From: an uncultured Erwinia sp.
GTDB lineage: Bacteria > Pseudomonadota > Gammaproteobacteria > Enterobacterales > Enterobacteriaceae
Direction: 5' to 3'
Assembly (NCBI GenBank): GCA_913775305.1
Contig: CAJYIY010000021.1
Location: 1-63,434, forward strand
DNA length: 63,434 nt
A program made the position numbers and the translations under genes. Below the pieces are notes generated by a model. It saw only the letters and a program-made list of their open reading frames with translations. It made no database searches and was not told where the DNA came from. How positions within the stretch are numbered: position 1 is the first letter of the stretch; every line of letters starts with the position of its first letter. Positions 19,289 to 28,905 of this stretch are shown piece by piece.

Positions 19289-19479
19289 AATGGTTCTGAT
19301 ATTTAAGGCATCAACAGAGTGTACCGCACTCTCGCCCTGTGGCTACAGCGTGGCAGGATAACTGACGGCTAATTCGCCAGCAAAAGCGGATACTTTTATC
19401 AGGCTGTTTAAAATACACACAGTATTACTGCGGCAATGAGAAAAATTCTCAACAAAGCACTTTACAGGAAGAAGTGAGA

Positions 19480-19587
19480 ATGATTATTATTGCTTTGCGC
19501 TTCGCCGGGGGCTCTACCGGAGAAGAGCACGACATTGCTCACATTGCTTCCAGTATTTTTAGCCCACCCCGTGTGGGCTTTTTTTTG
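19480..19587 (+). ncRNA. Candidate small transcript / leader with terminator
   Basis: Between pspF and sapA, both on the minus strand, the plus strand holds a compact unit. It has an ATG preceded by AGGAAG, a frame starting MIIIALRFAGGSTGEEH, then a strong intrinsic terminator (AGCCCAC, loop CCCGT, GTGGGCT, eight T) at 19561-19587. Inside, AGAGC (19524-19528) can pair either with GCTCT (19511-19515) or with the downstream GCTC (19537-19540), an attenuator-like pair of alternatives. The short frame would read through the terminator to 19626. No gene follows on the same strand, so a small RNA or short peptide transcript is more likely than an operon leader. I cannot name it. Confidence 0.45.
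19561..19587 (+). terminator. Strong intrinsic terminator, plus strand
   Basis: A perfect 7 bp stem AGCCCAC/GTGGGCT with a 5-base loop and a run of eight thymines. On the minus strand the stem is followed by TAAAAAT, so termination is expected mainly for plus-strand transcripts. Confidence 0.8.
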
Positions 19588-19656
19588 CCCGCGCGGGCGG
19601 TTACTGACTCCGTTCCCTGGTTCTGAGCGGCGCGGTTGTCCTCTCTTTATACGCCG

Positions 19657-20658
19657 TTAAGCGGGCGGCGGCATATCGCCAGTGAGGGCATGCTTTTTCA
19701 ACATCGCACGCAGCTGGTGGTAGCTGACGCCGAGTAATTCTGCCGCCCGGCGCTGGTTAAAGCGTGCCTGAGCGAGGCTCTTTTCCACCATGGCACGTTC
19801 CTGACGCAGCTGCCAGTGGCGTAAATCAACAGGCAGTGCGGGCAGGGGATGGTCGTCAGGCTCTGCCTCCGGCACAGCGGAGGCGGTTTGACTGAACGGA
19901 TTGATGATAATGCTGTCCAGCAGCCGCTCGCTGTCCGCATGGCGATAAACCGAACGTTCAACCACATTTTTCAGCTCGCGCACGTTGCCGGGCCAGCCAT
20001 AAGCCAGCAGTTCCTGCTGCGCGGCGGCGGAAAAGCCGGGAAACAGCGGCAGGCCGAGTTCACGACACATCTGAATAGCAAAGTGCTGCGCCATCACCAG
20101 AATATCGCTGCGGCGCTCGCGCAGCGGCGGCAGCTGTACCACGTCAAACGCCAGCCGGTCGAGCAGGTCAGCCCGGAATTTTCCCTCGCGCGCCAGCAGT
20201 GGCAGATCGTCATTGGTGGCGCACACCAGCCGCACGCTGACCTGCAGCGGCTGGCTGCCGCCAACCCGCTCAAGATGGCCGTATTCAATCACGCGCAGCA
20301 GTTTTTCCTGCACCAGCATCGGCGCGGTGGCCAGCTCGTCCAGAAACAGCGTGCCGCCGTCTGCACGTTCAAAGCGGCCAAGATGTCGCTTCTGCGCGCC
20401 GGTAAACGCACCGGCCTCATGACCGAACAGTTCGGAATCCAGCAGGTTTTCATTCAGTGCCGCGCAGTTCAGAGAAATAAACGGCCCCTGCCAGCGGCCG
20501 GACAGATAATGCAGGCGGCTGGCAATCAGCTCTTTACCGGTCCCGCGCTCACCCACGACCAGCACCGGTTTATTCAGCGGTGCCAGCCTGGAAACCTGCT
20601 CCAGCACTTCCAGAAAGTTGTTTGACTCACCCAGCAGAGTATCGGAACGATCGCTCAT
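19657..20658 (-). CDS. pspF: Psp operon transcriptional activator PspF
   Basis: A sigma54-dependent activator without a receiver domain, 333 residues. The AAA+ domain starts almost immediately, with Walker A GERGTGKE, the sigma54-contact loop GAFTGAQKRH and Walker B GGTLFLDE. The C-terminal Fis-type helix-turn-helix is FNQRRAAELLGVSYHQLRAM. I chose the ATG at 20658, giving MSDRSDTLLGESN in register with E. coli MAEYKDNLLGEAN; an ATG four codons upstream is possible. PspA inhibits it in unstressed cells. It is divergent from pspA. Confidence 0.95.
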   Translation of the reverse strand: MSDRSDTLLGESNNFLEVLEQVSRLAPLNKPVLVVGERGTGKELIASRLHYLSGRWQGPFISLNCAALNENLLDSELFGHEAGAFTGAQKRHLGRFERADGGTLFLDELATAPMLVQEKLLRVIEYGHLERVGGSQPLQVSVRLVCATNDDLPLLAREGKFRADLLDRLAFDVVQLPPLRERRSDILVMAQHFAIQMCRELGLPLFPGFSAAAQQELLAYGWPGNVRELKNVVERSVYRHADSERLLDSIIINPFSQTASAVPEAEPDDHPLPALPVDLRHWQLRQERAMVEKSLAQARFNQRRAAELLGVSYHQLRAMLKKHALTGDMPPPA

Positions 20659-20755
20659 AATGAAATACACCAGATTTTAGTGAGATTAACCAATATGCAG
20701 TGTAGCTTACCGCATCTGAAAAATCATATTCATTTAAAATCAATAACATAAAAAC

Positions 20756-20770
20756 TGGCACGGCTTTTGA
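20756..20770 (+). promoter_or_regulatory. Sigma54 promoter of pspA
   Basis: TGGCAC-N5-TTGA fits the -24/-12 sigma54 element TGGCAC-N5-TTGC except for the last base. It is about 80 bp before pspA in the pspF-pspA intergenic region, as in E. coli. Confidence 0.75.
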
Positions 20771-20847
20771 ATAGTGTATACCTGTGCAACACGCACTGTG
20801 TTGAAGACGGCAGACGCCGAAACCTGTTTATTGAAGAGGATTTTATT

Positions 20848-21513
20848 ATGGGAATTTTTTCTCGTTTCGCCGATATCGTGAATGCCAACATCAACGCCCT
20901 GCTGGAAAAAGCGGAAGATCCGCAGAAGCTGGTGCGTCTGATGATTCAGGAAATGGAAGATACGCTGGTGGAGGTGCGCACCACTTCAGCCCGCGCGCTG
21001 GCTGAAAAGAAACAGCTGCTGCGCCGCATTGAGCAGGCGGAAACTCAGCAGGCGGAATGGCAGGATAAGGCCGAGCTGGCACTGAGCAAAGATAAAGAGG
21101 ATCTGGCGCGCGCTGCGCTGATTGAGAAACAGAAATTAACCGACCTGATCGCCGTGCTGCACCAGGAATCTGCTCAGGTGGAAGAGAGCCTGACGCGGAT
21201 GAAAGGCGAGATCGGCGAACTGGAAAACAAACTGAACGAAACACGCGCCCGTCAGCAGGCACTGACCCTGCGTCACCAGGCCGCTTCATCCTCACGTGAC
21301 GTCCGTCGCCAGCTGGACAGCGGTAAAATTGACGAAGCCATGGCGCGCTTTGAATCCTTCGAACGCCGCATTGACCACATGGAAGCGGAAGCAGAGAGCC
21401 ACAGCTTCGGTAAAAAGAAAACCCTCGACCAGCAGTTTGCTGAACTGCAGGCAGACGATGAAATCAGCCAGCAGCTGGCTGCCCTGAAAGCTAAAATGAA
21501 CCGCAGCGAGTAA
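20848..21513 (+). CDS. pspA: Phage shock protein A
   Basis: A 221-residue ESCRT-III-like protein that binds stressed inner membrane and also inhibits PspF. It starts [20 protein letters not shown], the amphipathic N-terminal helix. The rest is long alpha-helical coiled coil rich in Glu, Lys and Gln. AGAGGA precedes the ATG. Longer in-frame openings reach back into the sigma54 promoter and are not used. It is the first gene of pspABCD. Confidence 0.97.
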   Translation: MGIFSRFADIVNANINALLEKAEDPQKLVRLMIQEMEDTLVEVRTTSARALAEKKQLLRRIEQAETQQAEWQDKAELALSKDKEDLARAALIEKQKLTDLIAVLHQESAQVEESLTRMKGEIGELENKLNETRARQQALTLRHQAASSSRDVRRQLDSGKIDEAMARFESFERRIDHMEAEAESHSFGKKKTLDQQFAELQADDEISQQLAALKAKMNRSE

Positions 21514-21548
21514 GCCATTCGTCAACGGACCTGCATAAAGGAGCATCA

Positions 21549-21776
21549 ATGAGCGCGTTATTTCTTGCCATACCGTTAACCATTTTTGTGCTGTTTGTCG
21601 CGCCGATCTGGCTCTGGCTGCACTACAGCAACCGGCAGAACCGGAGCAGCGATCTGTCGCAGGGCGATCTGCAACGACTGCAGCAGCTCACCGGCGATGC
21701 CAGAAAAATGCGTGAACGCATTCAGGCGCTGGAAGCGATTCTCGACGCCGAACATCCGAACTGGAGGCAGCCATGA
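21549..21776 (+). CDS. pspB: Phage shock protein B
   Basis: A 75-residue inner-membrane protein. One N-terminal transmembrane helix (LFLAIPLTIFVLFVAPIWLW) is followed by a cytoplasmic helical tail with LQRLQQLTGDARKMRERIQA. It helps sense envelope stress together with PspC and relieves PspA inhibition of PspF. AAGGAG lies before the ATG. It overlaps pspC by 4 nt. Confidence 0.96.
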   Translation: MSALFLAIPLTIFVLFVAPIWLWLHYSNRQNRSSDLSQGDLQRLQQLTGDARKMRERIQALEAILDAEHPNWRQP

Positions 21777-22123
21777 ATCACCGCCATAAGCTTTACCGTA
21801 TTCCGCAGCAGGGCAAGCTGAAGGGCGTTTGCGCCGGGATTGCTAACTATCTGGATATTCCGGTGCGGCTGGTGCGGGTGATTGTAGTGCTGTCATTGTT
21901 CTTCGGTCTGTTTGTCTTTACCCTGGTCGCCTATGCGGTGCTCGCTCTGATGCTGGACGAGATGCCGCAGAGCGAGCTGGACAGTCAGCCGCCGCTCAAT
22001 GCCTCTCAGCTGCTCGATGAACTCAGCAGTGAACTGCGCGGCGACGAGCAGCGGCTGCGCGAAGTGGAGCGCTACGTTACGTCGGAAACCTTTACCGTGC
22101 GTAGCCGTTTCAGCCAGCTTTGA
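21773..22123 (+). CDS. pspC: Phage shock protein C
   Basis: A 116-residue inner-membrane stress sensor. The N-terminal PspC domain has the signature KLKGVCAGIANYLDIPVRLV, then a transmembrane helix near residues 38-62 and a C-terminal periplasmic/cytoplasmic helical region (ASQLLDELSSELRGDEQRLR). It starts within the end of pspB. Confidence 0.96.
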   Translation: MNHRHKLYRIPQQGKLKGVCAGIANYLDIPVRLVRVIVVLSLFFGLFVFTLVAYAVLALMLDEMPQSELDSQPPLNASQLLDELSSELRGDEQRLREVERYVTSETFTVRSRFSQL

Positions 22124-22155
22124 TCACGATATCGTTCACTCAAGTGGAGAAGGCT

Positions 22156-22386
22156 ATGCGTCACGGAACATCAACCCTGCGTAATCAGGCAGCGCCCACG
22201 CTGAAAAAAGTGGGGAAATTTATACTGATTAGCGCTATCACTTACGGCCCGGCAGGCCTGAGCGGCTGGGCGGTGAAATCCGTGGCGCGAAAACCACTCA
22301 AAATTTTACTGGCGTGGGCGCTGGAACCGCTGATCCGCCGGCTGATGCGCGGGGCTGCATCAAAATGGGTGAAACCGGCCCGCTAG
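22156..22386 (+). CDS. pspD: Phage shock protein D
   Basis: A 76-residue peripheral inner-membrane protein of the psp operon. The conserved core is YGPAGLSGWAVKSVARKPLK followed by ALEPLIRR. GGAGAAGG just before the ATG at 22156 decides this start over an in-frame opening at the end of pspC. No pspE (rhodanese) follows; ycjX comes next. Confidence 0.9.
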   Translation: MRHGTSTLRNQAAPTLKKVGKFILISAITYGPAGLSGWAVKSVARKPLKILLAWALEPLIRRLMRGAASKWVKPAR

Positions 22387-22438
22387 CCCCGGTGTGTTAA
22401 GCTAAGGACAAATCAACACCTGAGGTTACTGGCACCTG

Positions 22439-23836
22439 ATGAAACGACTGCAAAATGAATTGATGTCGCTGGTGAATCGCGGCGTGGATCGCCATCTGCG
22501 CCTCGCCGTCACCGGCCTGAGCCGCAGCGGTAAAACCGCGTTTATTACCTCGCTGGTCAACCAGCTTCTTAACGTCAACGCTGACGCCCGACTGCCGCTG
22601 TTTACGGCGGCACGTGAACAGCGGCTGCTGGGCGTCAAGCGCGTACCGCAGCGCGATTTGGGGATCCCCCGTTTCACCTATGATGAAGGGCTGGCGCAGC
22701 TGCACGGTACGCCGCCTGACTGGCCGACGCCGACGCGCGGCGTCAGCGAAATGCGCCTGGCGTTGCGCTATCGTTCACGAGATTCACTGCTGCGCCACTT
22801 TACCGATGCCTCCACGCTCTACCTCGAAATCGTGGACTATCCCGGCGAATGGCTGCTGGATCTGCCAATGCTGGCGCAGGATTATCTCAGCTGGTCACGG
22901 CAGATGACCGGGCTGCTGCAGGGCGATCGCGCCCGGTGGTCGCAGAAATGGCAACAGCTGTGCAGCGGGCTGGATCCGCTTGCCCCGGCGGATGAAAACC
23001 GGCTGGCGGAAATCGCCGCCGCCTGGACGGAATATCTGCAGCGCTGCAAGCAGGAGGGGCTGCACTTTATTCAACCCGGTCGCTTCGTGCTGCCCGGTGA
23101 AATGGCCGGCACCCCGGCACTGCAGTTTTTCCCCTGGCCGGAGGTGGCCGAGGGCGGTGAAACCCGGCTGGCTCAGGCGGATGCCGGGAGCAATATCGGC
23201 ATGCTCCGGTCACGCTACCAGTATTATTGTCAGCACGTGGTGAAAGATTTCTATAAAAATCACTTTCTGCGCTTCGATCGTCAAATCGTGCTGGTTGACT
23301 GCCTGCAACCGCTTAACAGCGGACCGCAGGCGTTCAACGACATGCGCCTGGCGCTGACGCAGCTGATGCAAAGCTTCTCATACGGCCAGCGCACGCTGTT
23401 CCGCCGGATGTTTTCCCCGGTGATTGATAAGCTGCTGTTTGCCGCCACCAAATCCGATCACGTCACCGCCGATCAGCACGCCAGTCTGGTGTCGCTTCTG
23501 CAACAGCTGGTGCAGGATGCCTGGCAAAACGCCGCGTTCGAAGGTATCACCATGGACTGCGTGGGTCTGGCGTCGGTACAGGCAACGCAGAGCGGCTATG
23601 TCGAGCATCAGGGAGAGAGCATCCCGGCGTTACGCGGTCACCGACTGGCCGACGGCGTTCCGCTGACGGTCTACCCGGGCGAGGTGCCGCCCCGTCTTCC
23701 CGGCAGTGCGTTCTGGCAGCAGCAGGGTTTTCATTTTGAGCAGTTCCGCCCGCAGGCGCTGGAGATCGACAGGCCGCTGCCGCATATCCGTATGGATGCC
23801 GCACTGGAATTTTTACTGGGAGATAAGCTGCGATGA
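22439..23836 (+). CDS. ycjX: YcjX family P-loop ATPase
   Basis: A 465-residue protein of the DUF463 family with Walker [11 protein letters not shown] at residues 26-35, just after a short amphipathic start. It is co-regulated with the psp genes in E. coli as a PspF target; its molecular role is not established. The segment [18 protein letters not shown] resembles a GTPase-type switch II (DxPG). It overlaps ycjF by 4 nt, so the pair is translationally coupled. Confidence 0.93.
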   Translation: MKRLQNELMSLVNRGVDRHLRLAVTGLSRSGKTAFITSLVNQLLNVNADARLPLFTAAREQRLLGVKRVPQRDLGIPRFTYDEGLAQLHGTPPDWPTPTRGVSEMRLALRYRSRDSLLRHFTDASTLYLEIVDYPGEWLLDLPMLAQDYLSWSRQMTGLLQGDRARWSQKWQQLCSGLDPLAPADENRLAEIAAAWTEYLQRCKQEGLHFIQPGRFVLPGEMAGTPALQFFPWPEVAEGGETRLAQADAGSNIGMLRSRYQYYCQHVVKDFYKNHFLRFDRQIVLVDCLQPLNSGPQAFNDMRLALTQLMQSFSYGQRTLFRRMFSPVIDKLLFAATKSDHVTADQHASLVSLLQQLVQDAWQNAAFEGITMDCVGLASVQATQSGYVEHQGESIPALRGHRLADGVPLTVYPGEVPPRLPGSAFWQQQGFHFEQFRPQALEIDRPLPHIRMDAALEFLLGDKLR

Positions 23837-24888
23837 GTACACCGATCAAACCGCGTAGGGATTTCGCCGAGCCGCTGACCGAAGAGCAGGCACCGATCCT
23901 GCGTCAGCCGCAGGAGTTTGCCGGCCGGGAGGACCAGTTTGTCGCCGTCACCCCGGAGGTTGACGCGCAGGAAGGGGGTGCAGGTGAGCTGGCGGTTGAG
24001 GCTGCGCTTCGACCCAGACGTAGCCTGTGGCGAAGAATGGTCACCGCCGGGCTGGGGCTGTTTGGCATCAGCGTGGTGGCGCAGGGCGTGCAGTGGACCC
24101 ACCAGGCGTGGATCGCGCAGGACTGGATCGCACTGGGCGGTGGCGTTGCCGGAGGGCTGATTGTGGCCGCCGGTGCCGGTTCGCTGATCGTCGAATGGCG
24201 TCGGCTGTATCGCCTGCGTGAGCGGGCCTCCGAGCGTGATATGGGGCGTGAATTACTGCACAGCCACGGAATGGGCAAAGGCCGCGCTTTCTGCGAGAAG
24301 CTGGCGCGGCAGGCCGGACTGGACACTGGCAATCCGGCGTTACAGCGCTGGCAGGCCTCGCTGCACGAAACGCACAACGACAGTGAAGTGGTGGCGCTCT
24401 ACGCCCGGCTGGTGCAGCCGCAGCTGGATCGCCAGGCGCGGCGCGAGATCAGCCGCTGCGCCGCAGAATCGACCCTGATGATTGCAGTCAGTCCGCTGGC
24501 GCTGGTGGATATGGCTTTTATCGCCTGGCGCAATCTGCGTCTGGTTAATCGCATCGCCCAGCTTTACGGTATTGAGCTGGGTTATTTCAGCCGTCTGCGG
24601 CTGTTCCGGCTGGTCCTGTTAAATATTGCGTTTGCCGGTGCCTCTGAGCTGGTGCGTGAAGTAGGCATGGACTGGATGTCGCAGGATCTGGCCGCCCGCC
24701 TTTCGACGCGTGCAGCGCAGGGCATTGGTGCCGGGCTACTTACCGCGCGGCTGGGCATCAAAGCCATGGAACTCTGCCGTCCTCTGCCGTGGCTGGAGGA
24801 TGACAAACCCCGGCTGGGGGATTTTCGCCGCGAGCTGGTAGCTCAGCTGAAAGAGAGCCTGAAGCGATCGCCCGAGCGCGAAAAATGA
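23833..24888 (+). CDS. ycjF: YcjF inner-membrane protein (DUF697)
   Basis: A 351-residue membrane protein. Residues 1-65 are a charged cytoplasmic region. Two transmembrane helices follow near 70-92 and 100-122 ([15 protein letters not shown] and [20 protein letters not shown]), and the C-terminal DUF697 domain has [20 protein letters not shown]. It follows ycjX within the psp-associated cluster. The function is unknown in detail. Confidence 0.93.
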   Translation: MSTPIKPRRDFAEPLTEEQAPILRQPQEFAGREDQFVAVTPEVDAQEGGAGELAVEAALRPRRSLWRRMVTAGLGLFGISVVAQGVQWTHQAWIAQDWIALGGGVAGGLIVAAGAGSLIVEWRRLYRLRERASERDMGRELLHSHGMGKGRAFCEKLARQAGLDTGNPALQRWQASLHETHNDSEVVALYARLVQPQLDRQARREISRCAAESTLMIAVSPLALVDMAFIAWRNLRLVNRIAQLYGIELGYFSRLRLFRLVLLNIAFAGASELVREVGMDWMSQDLAARLSTRAAQGIGAGLLTARLGIKAMELCRPLPWLEDDKPRLGDFRRELVAQLKESLKRSPEREK

Positions 24889-24906
24889 CGCGAATGATGA
24901 CAGCTG

Positions 24907-24926
24907 CTGTCAACTTTTCCTGACAG
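24907..24926 (+). promoter_or_regulatory. Inverted repeat upstream of tyrR, possible TYR box
   Basis: CTGTCA-N8-TGACAG is a perfect 6 bp inverted repeat 76 bp before tyrR. TYR boxes have the form TGTAAA-N6-TTTACA; TGTCAA...CTGACA is a partial match. TyrR represses its own gene in E. coli, so an operator here is plausible. Confidence 0.4.
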
Positions 24927-25001
24927 ACTACTTCTGACTGGTCGTGGAATAGCGTATTATTGTTGCAGTGCCAGACACCGCAACAATAAGGGTTTACCGC
25001 C

Positions 25002-26567
25002 ATGCGTCTCGAAGTATTTTGTCAGGATCGAATTGGTCTGACCCGTGAACTGCTGGATCTGCTGGTAGAACGCAGCATCGATCTGCGCGGGATCGAAATC
25101 GCCGCAATCGGCCGCATCTACCTCAATTTTTCCACCATCAGCTTTGAGCAGTTCAGTCAGCTGATGGCGGAAATCCGCCGTATCCCCGGTGTGACCGATG
25201 TGCGTACGGTCACCTTTATGCCGTCCGAGCGCGAGCACCGCGCGCTGAGTGCGCTGCTCGTTGCCCTTCCGGAACCGGTATTTTCCATAGATTTAAAAAG
25301 TAAAGTTGAACTGGCAAACCCGGCAGCACAGTCGTTGTTCGACCTCAATGAAGAGAAAATGCGTAACTACAGCGCGGGCGCGCTGATCCCCGGCTTTAAT
25401 TTCCAGCGCTGGCTGGAAAGTGAGCACATTGAGGCGCAGGCGCACCACGTCATACTTCAGGGGCGCGACTTTCTGATGGAGGTAACGCCGATCTATGCCC
25501 GCGATGAGGAAAATAACGCCACCACTCCAGTGGGTGCGGTGGTGATGCTGAAATCAACCGCCCGCATGGGGCAGCAGCTGCAAAAACTGGTGGTGAATGA
25601 TGACAGTGATTTCCAGCACATTGTCGCCGTCAGCAGCAAAATGCGCCAGGTGGTCGATCAGGCCCGCAGGCTGGCGATGCTGGATGCACCGCTGCTGATT
25701 GTCGGCGATACCGGTACCGGCAAGGATATGCTGGCCCGCGCCTGCCATCTGCGCAGCGCACGCGGTAAAAAACCGTTCCTGGCGCTGAACTGCGCGTCGC
25801 TGCCGGACGATGTGGCCGAAAGCGAGCTGTTTGGCCACGCGGCGGGCGCTTATCCGAACGCGCTGGAAGGGAAAAAAGGCTTTTTCGAGCAGGCCAGTGG
25901 CGGCTCGGTGCTGCTGGACGAAATCGGTGAAATGTCGCCGCGTATGCAAACCAAGCTGCTGCGCTTTCTGAATGATGGCACTTTCCGCCGGGTAGGGGAA
26001 GAGCATGAGGTCCACGTGGATGTGCGGGTGATTTGCGCCACCCAGCGTAACCTGATGGAGCTGGTGCAGCGCGGGGAATTCCGTGAGGATCTGTTTTACC
26101 GACTCAACGTGCTGACGCTGAATCTGCCGCCGCTGCGCGACCGCCCGCAGGATATCCTGCCGCTCACCGAGATGTTCGTCGCCCGCTTTGCTGATGAACA
26201 GGGAATGGCGAGGCCGAAACTGTCGCCGCAGCTGAATGCTTTCCTGACCCGCTACACCTGGCCGGGAAATGTACGGCAGTTGAAAAACGCGCTGTATCGT
26301 GCGCTGGCCCAGTTGGAAGGCTATGAACTGCGTCCGCAGGACATTGCGCTGCCGGAGTACGCGATGGCGATGCCGCTGGGTGATGAGGCTATAGAAGGTT
26401 CGCTGGCTGACATTACCAGCCGCTTTGAACGCTCGGTGCTGACCCGCCTTTATCTTTCTTATCCCAGCACGCGCAAGCTGGCGAAAAGGCTGGGTGTGTC
26501 GCACACCGCGATTGCAAATAAGCTGCGTGAATATGGCCTGAGCCAGAAGAAAACGGATAGCGAGTAG
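25002..26567 (+). CDS. tyrR: Aromatic amino acid regulator TyrR
   Basis: A 521-residue regulator of aromatic amino acid biosynthesis and transport. An ACT domain occupies residues 1-70 (MRLEVFCQDRIGLTRELLDL). A PAS domain follows at about 78-185. The AAA+-like domain, from about 205 to 430, has Walker A GDTGTGKDM. The Fis-like helix-turn-helix at the end is TRKLAKRLGVSHTAIANKLR. The sigma54-contact GAFTGA loop is altered to GAYPNA, consistent with TyrR acting on sigma70 promoters. Its length is close to E. coli TyrR (513). Confidence 0.96.
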   Translation: MRLEVFCQDRIGLTRELLDLLVERSIDLRGIEIAAIGRIYLNFSTISFEQFSQLMAEIRRIPGVTDVRTVTFMPSEREHRALSALLVALPEPVFSIDLKSKVELANPAAQSLFDLNEEKMRNYSAGALIPGFNFQRWLESEHIEAQAHHVILQGRDFLMEVTPIYARDEENNATTPVGAVVMLKSTARMGQQLQKLVVNDDSDFQHIVAVSSKMRQVVDQARRLAMLDAPLLIVGDTGTGKDMLARACHLRSARGKKPFLALNCASLPDDVAESELFGHAAGAYPNALEGKKGFFEQASGGSVLLDEIGEMSPRMQTKLLRFLNDGTFRRVGEEHEVHVDVRVICATQRNLMELVQRGEFREDLFYRLNVLTLNLPPLRDRPQDILPLTEMFVARFADEQGMARPKLSPQLNAFLTRYTWPGNVRQLKNALYRALAQLEGYELRPQDIALPEYAMAMPLGDEAIEGSLADITSRFERSVLTRLYLSYPSTRKLAKRLGVSHTAIANKLREYGLSQKKTDSE

Positions 26568-26580
26568 TTCGGAAAAACAG

Positions 26581-26604
26581 CAGGCCAGCCGGGCGGCTGG
26601 CCTG
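26581..26604 (-). terminator. Terminator between tyrR and tpx
   Basis: CAGGCCAGCC pairs perfectly with GGCTGGCCTG around a 4-base loop. On the minus strand it is followed by CTGTTTTT, giving a good tpx terminator. It may also stop tyrR transcripts. Confidence 0.75.
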
Positions 26605-26612
26605 AGACACAC

Positions 26613-27116
26613 TTACTTCAGAGCAGCCAGAGCGGCATCGTAGTCCGGCTCGGTGGTGATTTCATTCACCAGCTCGCTGTACAGCACGTTGTCCTGTTCA
26701 TCCAGCACGACTACCGCGCGGGCAGCCAGACCGGCCAGTGGGCCTTCAGCAATCGCCACGCCGTAGTCTTTTTTGAACTCGCCGCCGCGCAGGGTTGACA
26801 GCGTTACCACGTTGCTCAGGCCGTCAGAACCGCAGAAGCGGGACTGAGCGAACGGCAGATCGGCAGAAATGCACAGCACCACGGTGTTGTCCAGCTCGTT
26901 CGCCAGCTGGTTAAACTTGCGTACTGATGCAGCACAAACGCCGGTATCAATGCTTGGGAAGATATTCAGTACCTTACGTTTACCTGCGTACTGCGAAAGA
27001 GAGACATCAGCCAGATCTTTCGCAACCAGGGTAAAGGGTTTCGCGCTCTGGCCAGGACCCGGGATCTGGCCGTCAACGGAAACCGGGTTACCCTGAAAAT
27101 GTACGGTCTGAGACAT
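26613..27116 (-). CDS. tpx: Thiol peroxidase Tpx
   Basis: An atypical 2-Cys peroxiredoxin of 167 residues, active in the periplasm/cytoplasm against lipid hydroperoxides with thioredoxin as donor. The peroxidatic Cys61 sits in [12 protein letters not shown] and the resolving Cys95 in FAQSRFCG, in the positions known for E. coli Tpx. AAGGAT precedes the ATG. Confidence 0.97.
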   Translation of the reverse strand: MSQTVHFQGNPVSVDGQIPGPGQSAKPFTLVAKDLADVSLSQYAGKRKVLNIFPSIDTGVCAASVRKFNQLANELDNTVVLCISADLPFAQSRFCGSDGLSNVVTLSTLRGGEFKKDYGVAIAEGPLAGLAARAVVVLDEQDNVLYSELVNEITTEPDYDAALAALK

Positions 27117-27234
27117 AGACTATCCTTTTAATGTTAATCGTGTTTAAACGCTTTCAGTGTATGTCATGCTGAAGCGATGAGACAGCAAAAAACACCAACA
27201 AATTAAAAGCCCTGGCTGTATTAAGGACATGAGT

Positions 27235-28218
27235 ATGAGAGCAGTAAAGGTTTATCCGGAAAGCTGGCCGCTGCATACCCCCTTTGTCATTGCGCGCGGT
27301 ACCCGCAATGAGGTGGACGTGGTGGTGGTCGAACTGGAAGAGCAGGGTGTCAGGGTGCAGGGCGAATGTTCGCCCTATGCGCGTTACGGTGAGAGTGAAG
27401 CGTCGGTAATGGCGTTAATCAGCGGCATCATCCCGCAAATTGAGCAGGGGCTCACCCGCGACCAGCTTCAGCAGGCGTTACCTGCAGGCGCCGCACGCAA
27501 CGCCGTGGACAGCGCGCTCTGGCAGCTGGAGTCGCAACGTGCTCAGCGCAGCCTGTGGCAACTTGTCGGAGAACAGGAACCTTCCGTCATCAATATGGCG
27601 CAAACCGTCAGCATCGACGTGCCGGAAATGATGGCCAGCAGCGCGCTGGCCCTGTGGCAAAACGGCGCACGGCTGTTAAAAATCAAGCTGGATAATCATC
27701 TGATCGCCGAAAGGCTGGTGGCGATCCGCGCGGCGGTTCCCCAGGCAACGCTGATCATTGATGCCAACGAGTCCTGGCATGCCGAGGGCCTGGCGGCACG
27801 CTGCCAGCTGCTGGCCGATCTTGGCGTGGCAATGCTGGAGCAGCCGCTGCCCGTGGGTGAGGATGCGGCCCTCGAAAACTTTATTCATCCGCTGCCGATC
27901 TGCGCCGATGAGAGCTGCCACACGCGGGAGGACCTGCCTGCGCTGCGTGGACGCTACGAGATGGTCAATATCAAGCTGGATAAAACCGGTGGCCTGACCG
28001 AAGCCATGGCGCTGGCGCTGGCGGCCCGTCAGCAGGGGTTTGATCTTATGCTCGGCTGTATGCTCTGCACCTCTCGCGCCATTCGCGCCGCGCTGCCGCT
28101 GGTGCCAGCGGCGCGCTTTGTCGATCTCGACGGCCCAACATGGCTGGCGGTGGATGCCGAGCCAGCCCTGCCGTTCAGCTGTGGGCGCATCGAACTGTCA
28201 CGGACGCCAGCGCAGTAG
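27235..28218 (+). CDS. ycjG: L-Ala-D/L-Glu epimerase
   Basis: A 327-residue enolase-superfamily enzyme of the muconate lactonizing subgroup that interconverts L-Ala-D-Glu and L-Ala-L-Glu, allowing breakdown of murein dipeptides. Visible are the catalytic lysine motif KLDNH/KIKLD region, metal ligands in IIDANESW, LEQPLP and ADESCH, and the second lysine in NIKLDKTGGL. I chose the ATG at 27235 (MRAVKVYPES, like E. coli MRTVKVFEEA) because AAGGA then has proper spacing; the ATG two codons before overlaps it. It is convergent with mpaA, the 3' ends overlapping by 21 bp. Confidence 0.93.
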   Translation: MRAVKVYPESWPLHTPFVIARGTRNEVDVVVVELEEQGVRVQGECSPYARYGESEASVMALISGIIPQIEQGLTRDQLQQALPAGAARNAVDSALWQLESQRAQRSLWQLVGEQEPSVINMAQTVSIDVPEMMASSALALWQNGARLLKIKLDNHLIAERLVAIRAAVPQATLIIDANESWHAEGLAARCQLLADLGVAMLEQPLPVGEDAALENFIHPLPICADESCHTREDLPALRGRYEMVNIKLDKTGGLTEAMALALAARQQGFDLMLGCMLCTSRAIRAALPLVPAARFVDLDGPTWLAVDAEPALPFSCGRIELSRTPAQ

Positions 28219-28905
28219 TGCCACCATCGCCGCCAGATAGCGTTCGGTGGCGGCATCGGCTGACACCGGCGGCAGTTCGGCGGTGATGCAGGGCAGATTG
28301 AGGTCGGCACACCAGCTGCCAAACGAACCGGGTGTGGCATAGCCAACGCTGGTGACCAGCGGCAGCGCGGTCTGCTGCGCCAGCCACTGCCCGAGCGGGC
28401 TTTCCTGCGGATCCTCAATGCAGGCCAGCGGTTCGTGAAAGGTGACCACCCATTGCGGTTTGAGCTGATGGATCAGCTGACACAATGCCCGGGTTTCCGG
28501 TTCAGAACCGGCCTCATCACCGGTGGACAACAGCACATCCCGCTCCTCTGCCGCGCTGTTCCAGCGATAAACCGTATCGCCGTTGCGCCAGTTGGCCGCC
28601 GGGAAGTTGCGGTTAAGATCGACCCCGTTGGCATTGGCGCGCAGCCCAAGCTGACAGCCGTCGGGATTCACTGCCAGGACCACATGATGACGTCGGTAGG
28701 CGTCCTGCAAAGCGCGCATCGCGCAGGAAAGGGTAACGACGGCGGCAGTCTCGTCGCCATGGGTACCGGCAATAATCAGTCCGCTCTCTTCATCGGCGGC
28801 CGGGGCCGGAAACCATAAAAGCGGTGCGCCGAGCAGCGACTGGCCATACTGTTTCCCGAGGGTGTCCAGACGGCCACGCAGCGGGCGGGGATGAAGTAAC
28901 GACAT
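28198..28905 (-). CDS. mpaA: Murein peptide amidase A
   Basis: A 235-residue zinc carboxypeptidase (M14 family) that cleaves the gamma-D-Glu-diaminopimelate bond of murein tripeptides in the cytoplasm. The zinc motif is GTHGDETAAV near residues 48-57, the substrate-binding NPDGCQLGLRAN region follows, and the third zinc ligand His is in WVVTFHEPL. The product L-Ala-D-Glu is the substrate of the neighbouring ycjG enzyme. The two genes converge. Confidence 0.93.
   Translation of the reverse strand: MSLLHPRPLRGRLDTLGKQYGQSLLGAPLLWFPAPAADEESGLIIAGTHGDETAAVVTLSCAMRALQDAYRRHHVVLAVNPDGCQLGLRANANGVDLNRNFPAANWRNGDTVYRWNSAAEERDVLLSTGDEAGSEPETRALCQLIHQLKPQWVVTFHEPLACIEDPQESPLGQWLAQQTALPLVTSVGYATPGSFGSWCADLNLPCITAELPPVSADAATERYLAAMVALLRWRP

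Noticed and set aside
20767..20847. 27-codon extension of pspA
   Set aside because: It begins inside the sigma54 promoter, so cannot be in the mRNA.
25554..26612. 352-residue minus-strand frame
   Set aside because: Antisense to tyrR; composition typical of a reverse-strand shadow.
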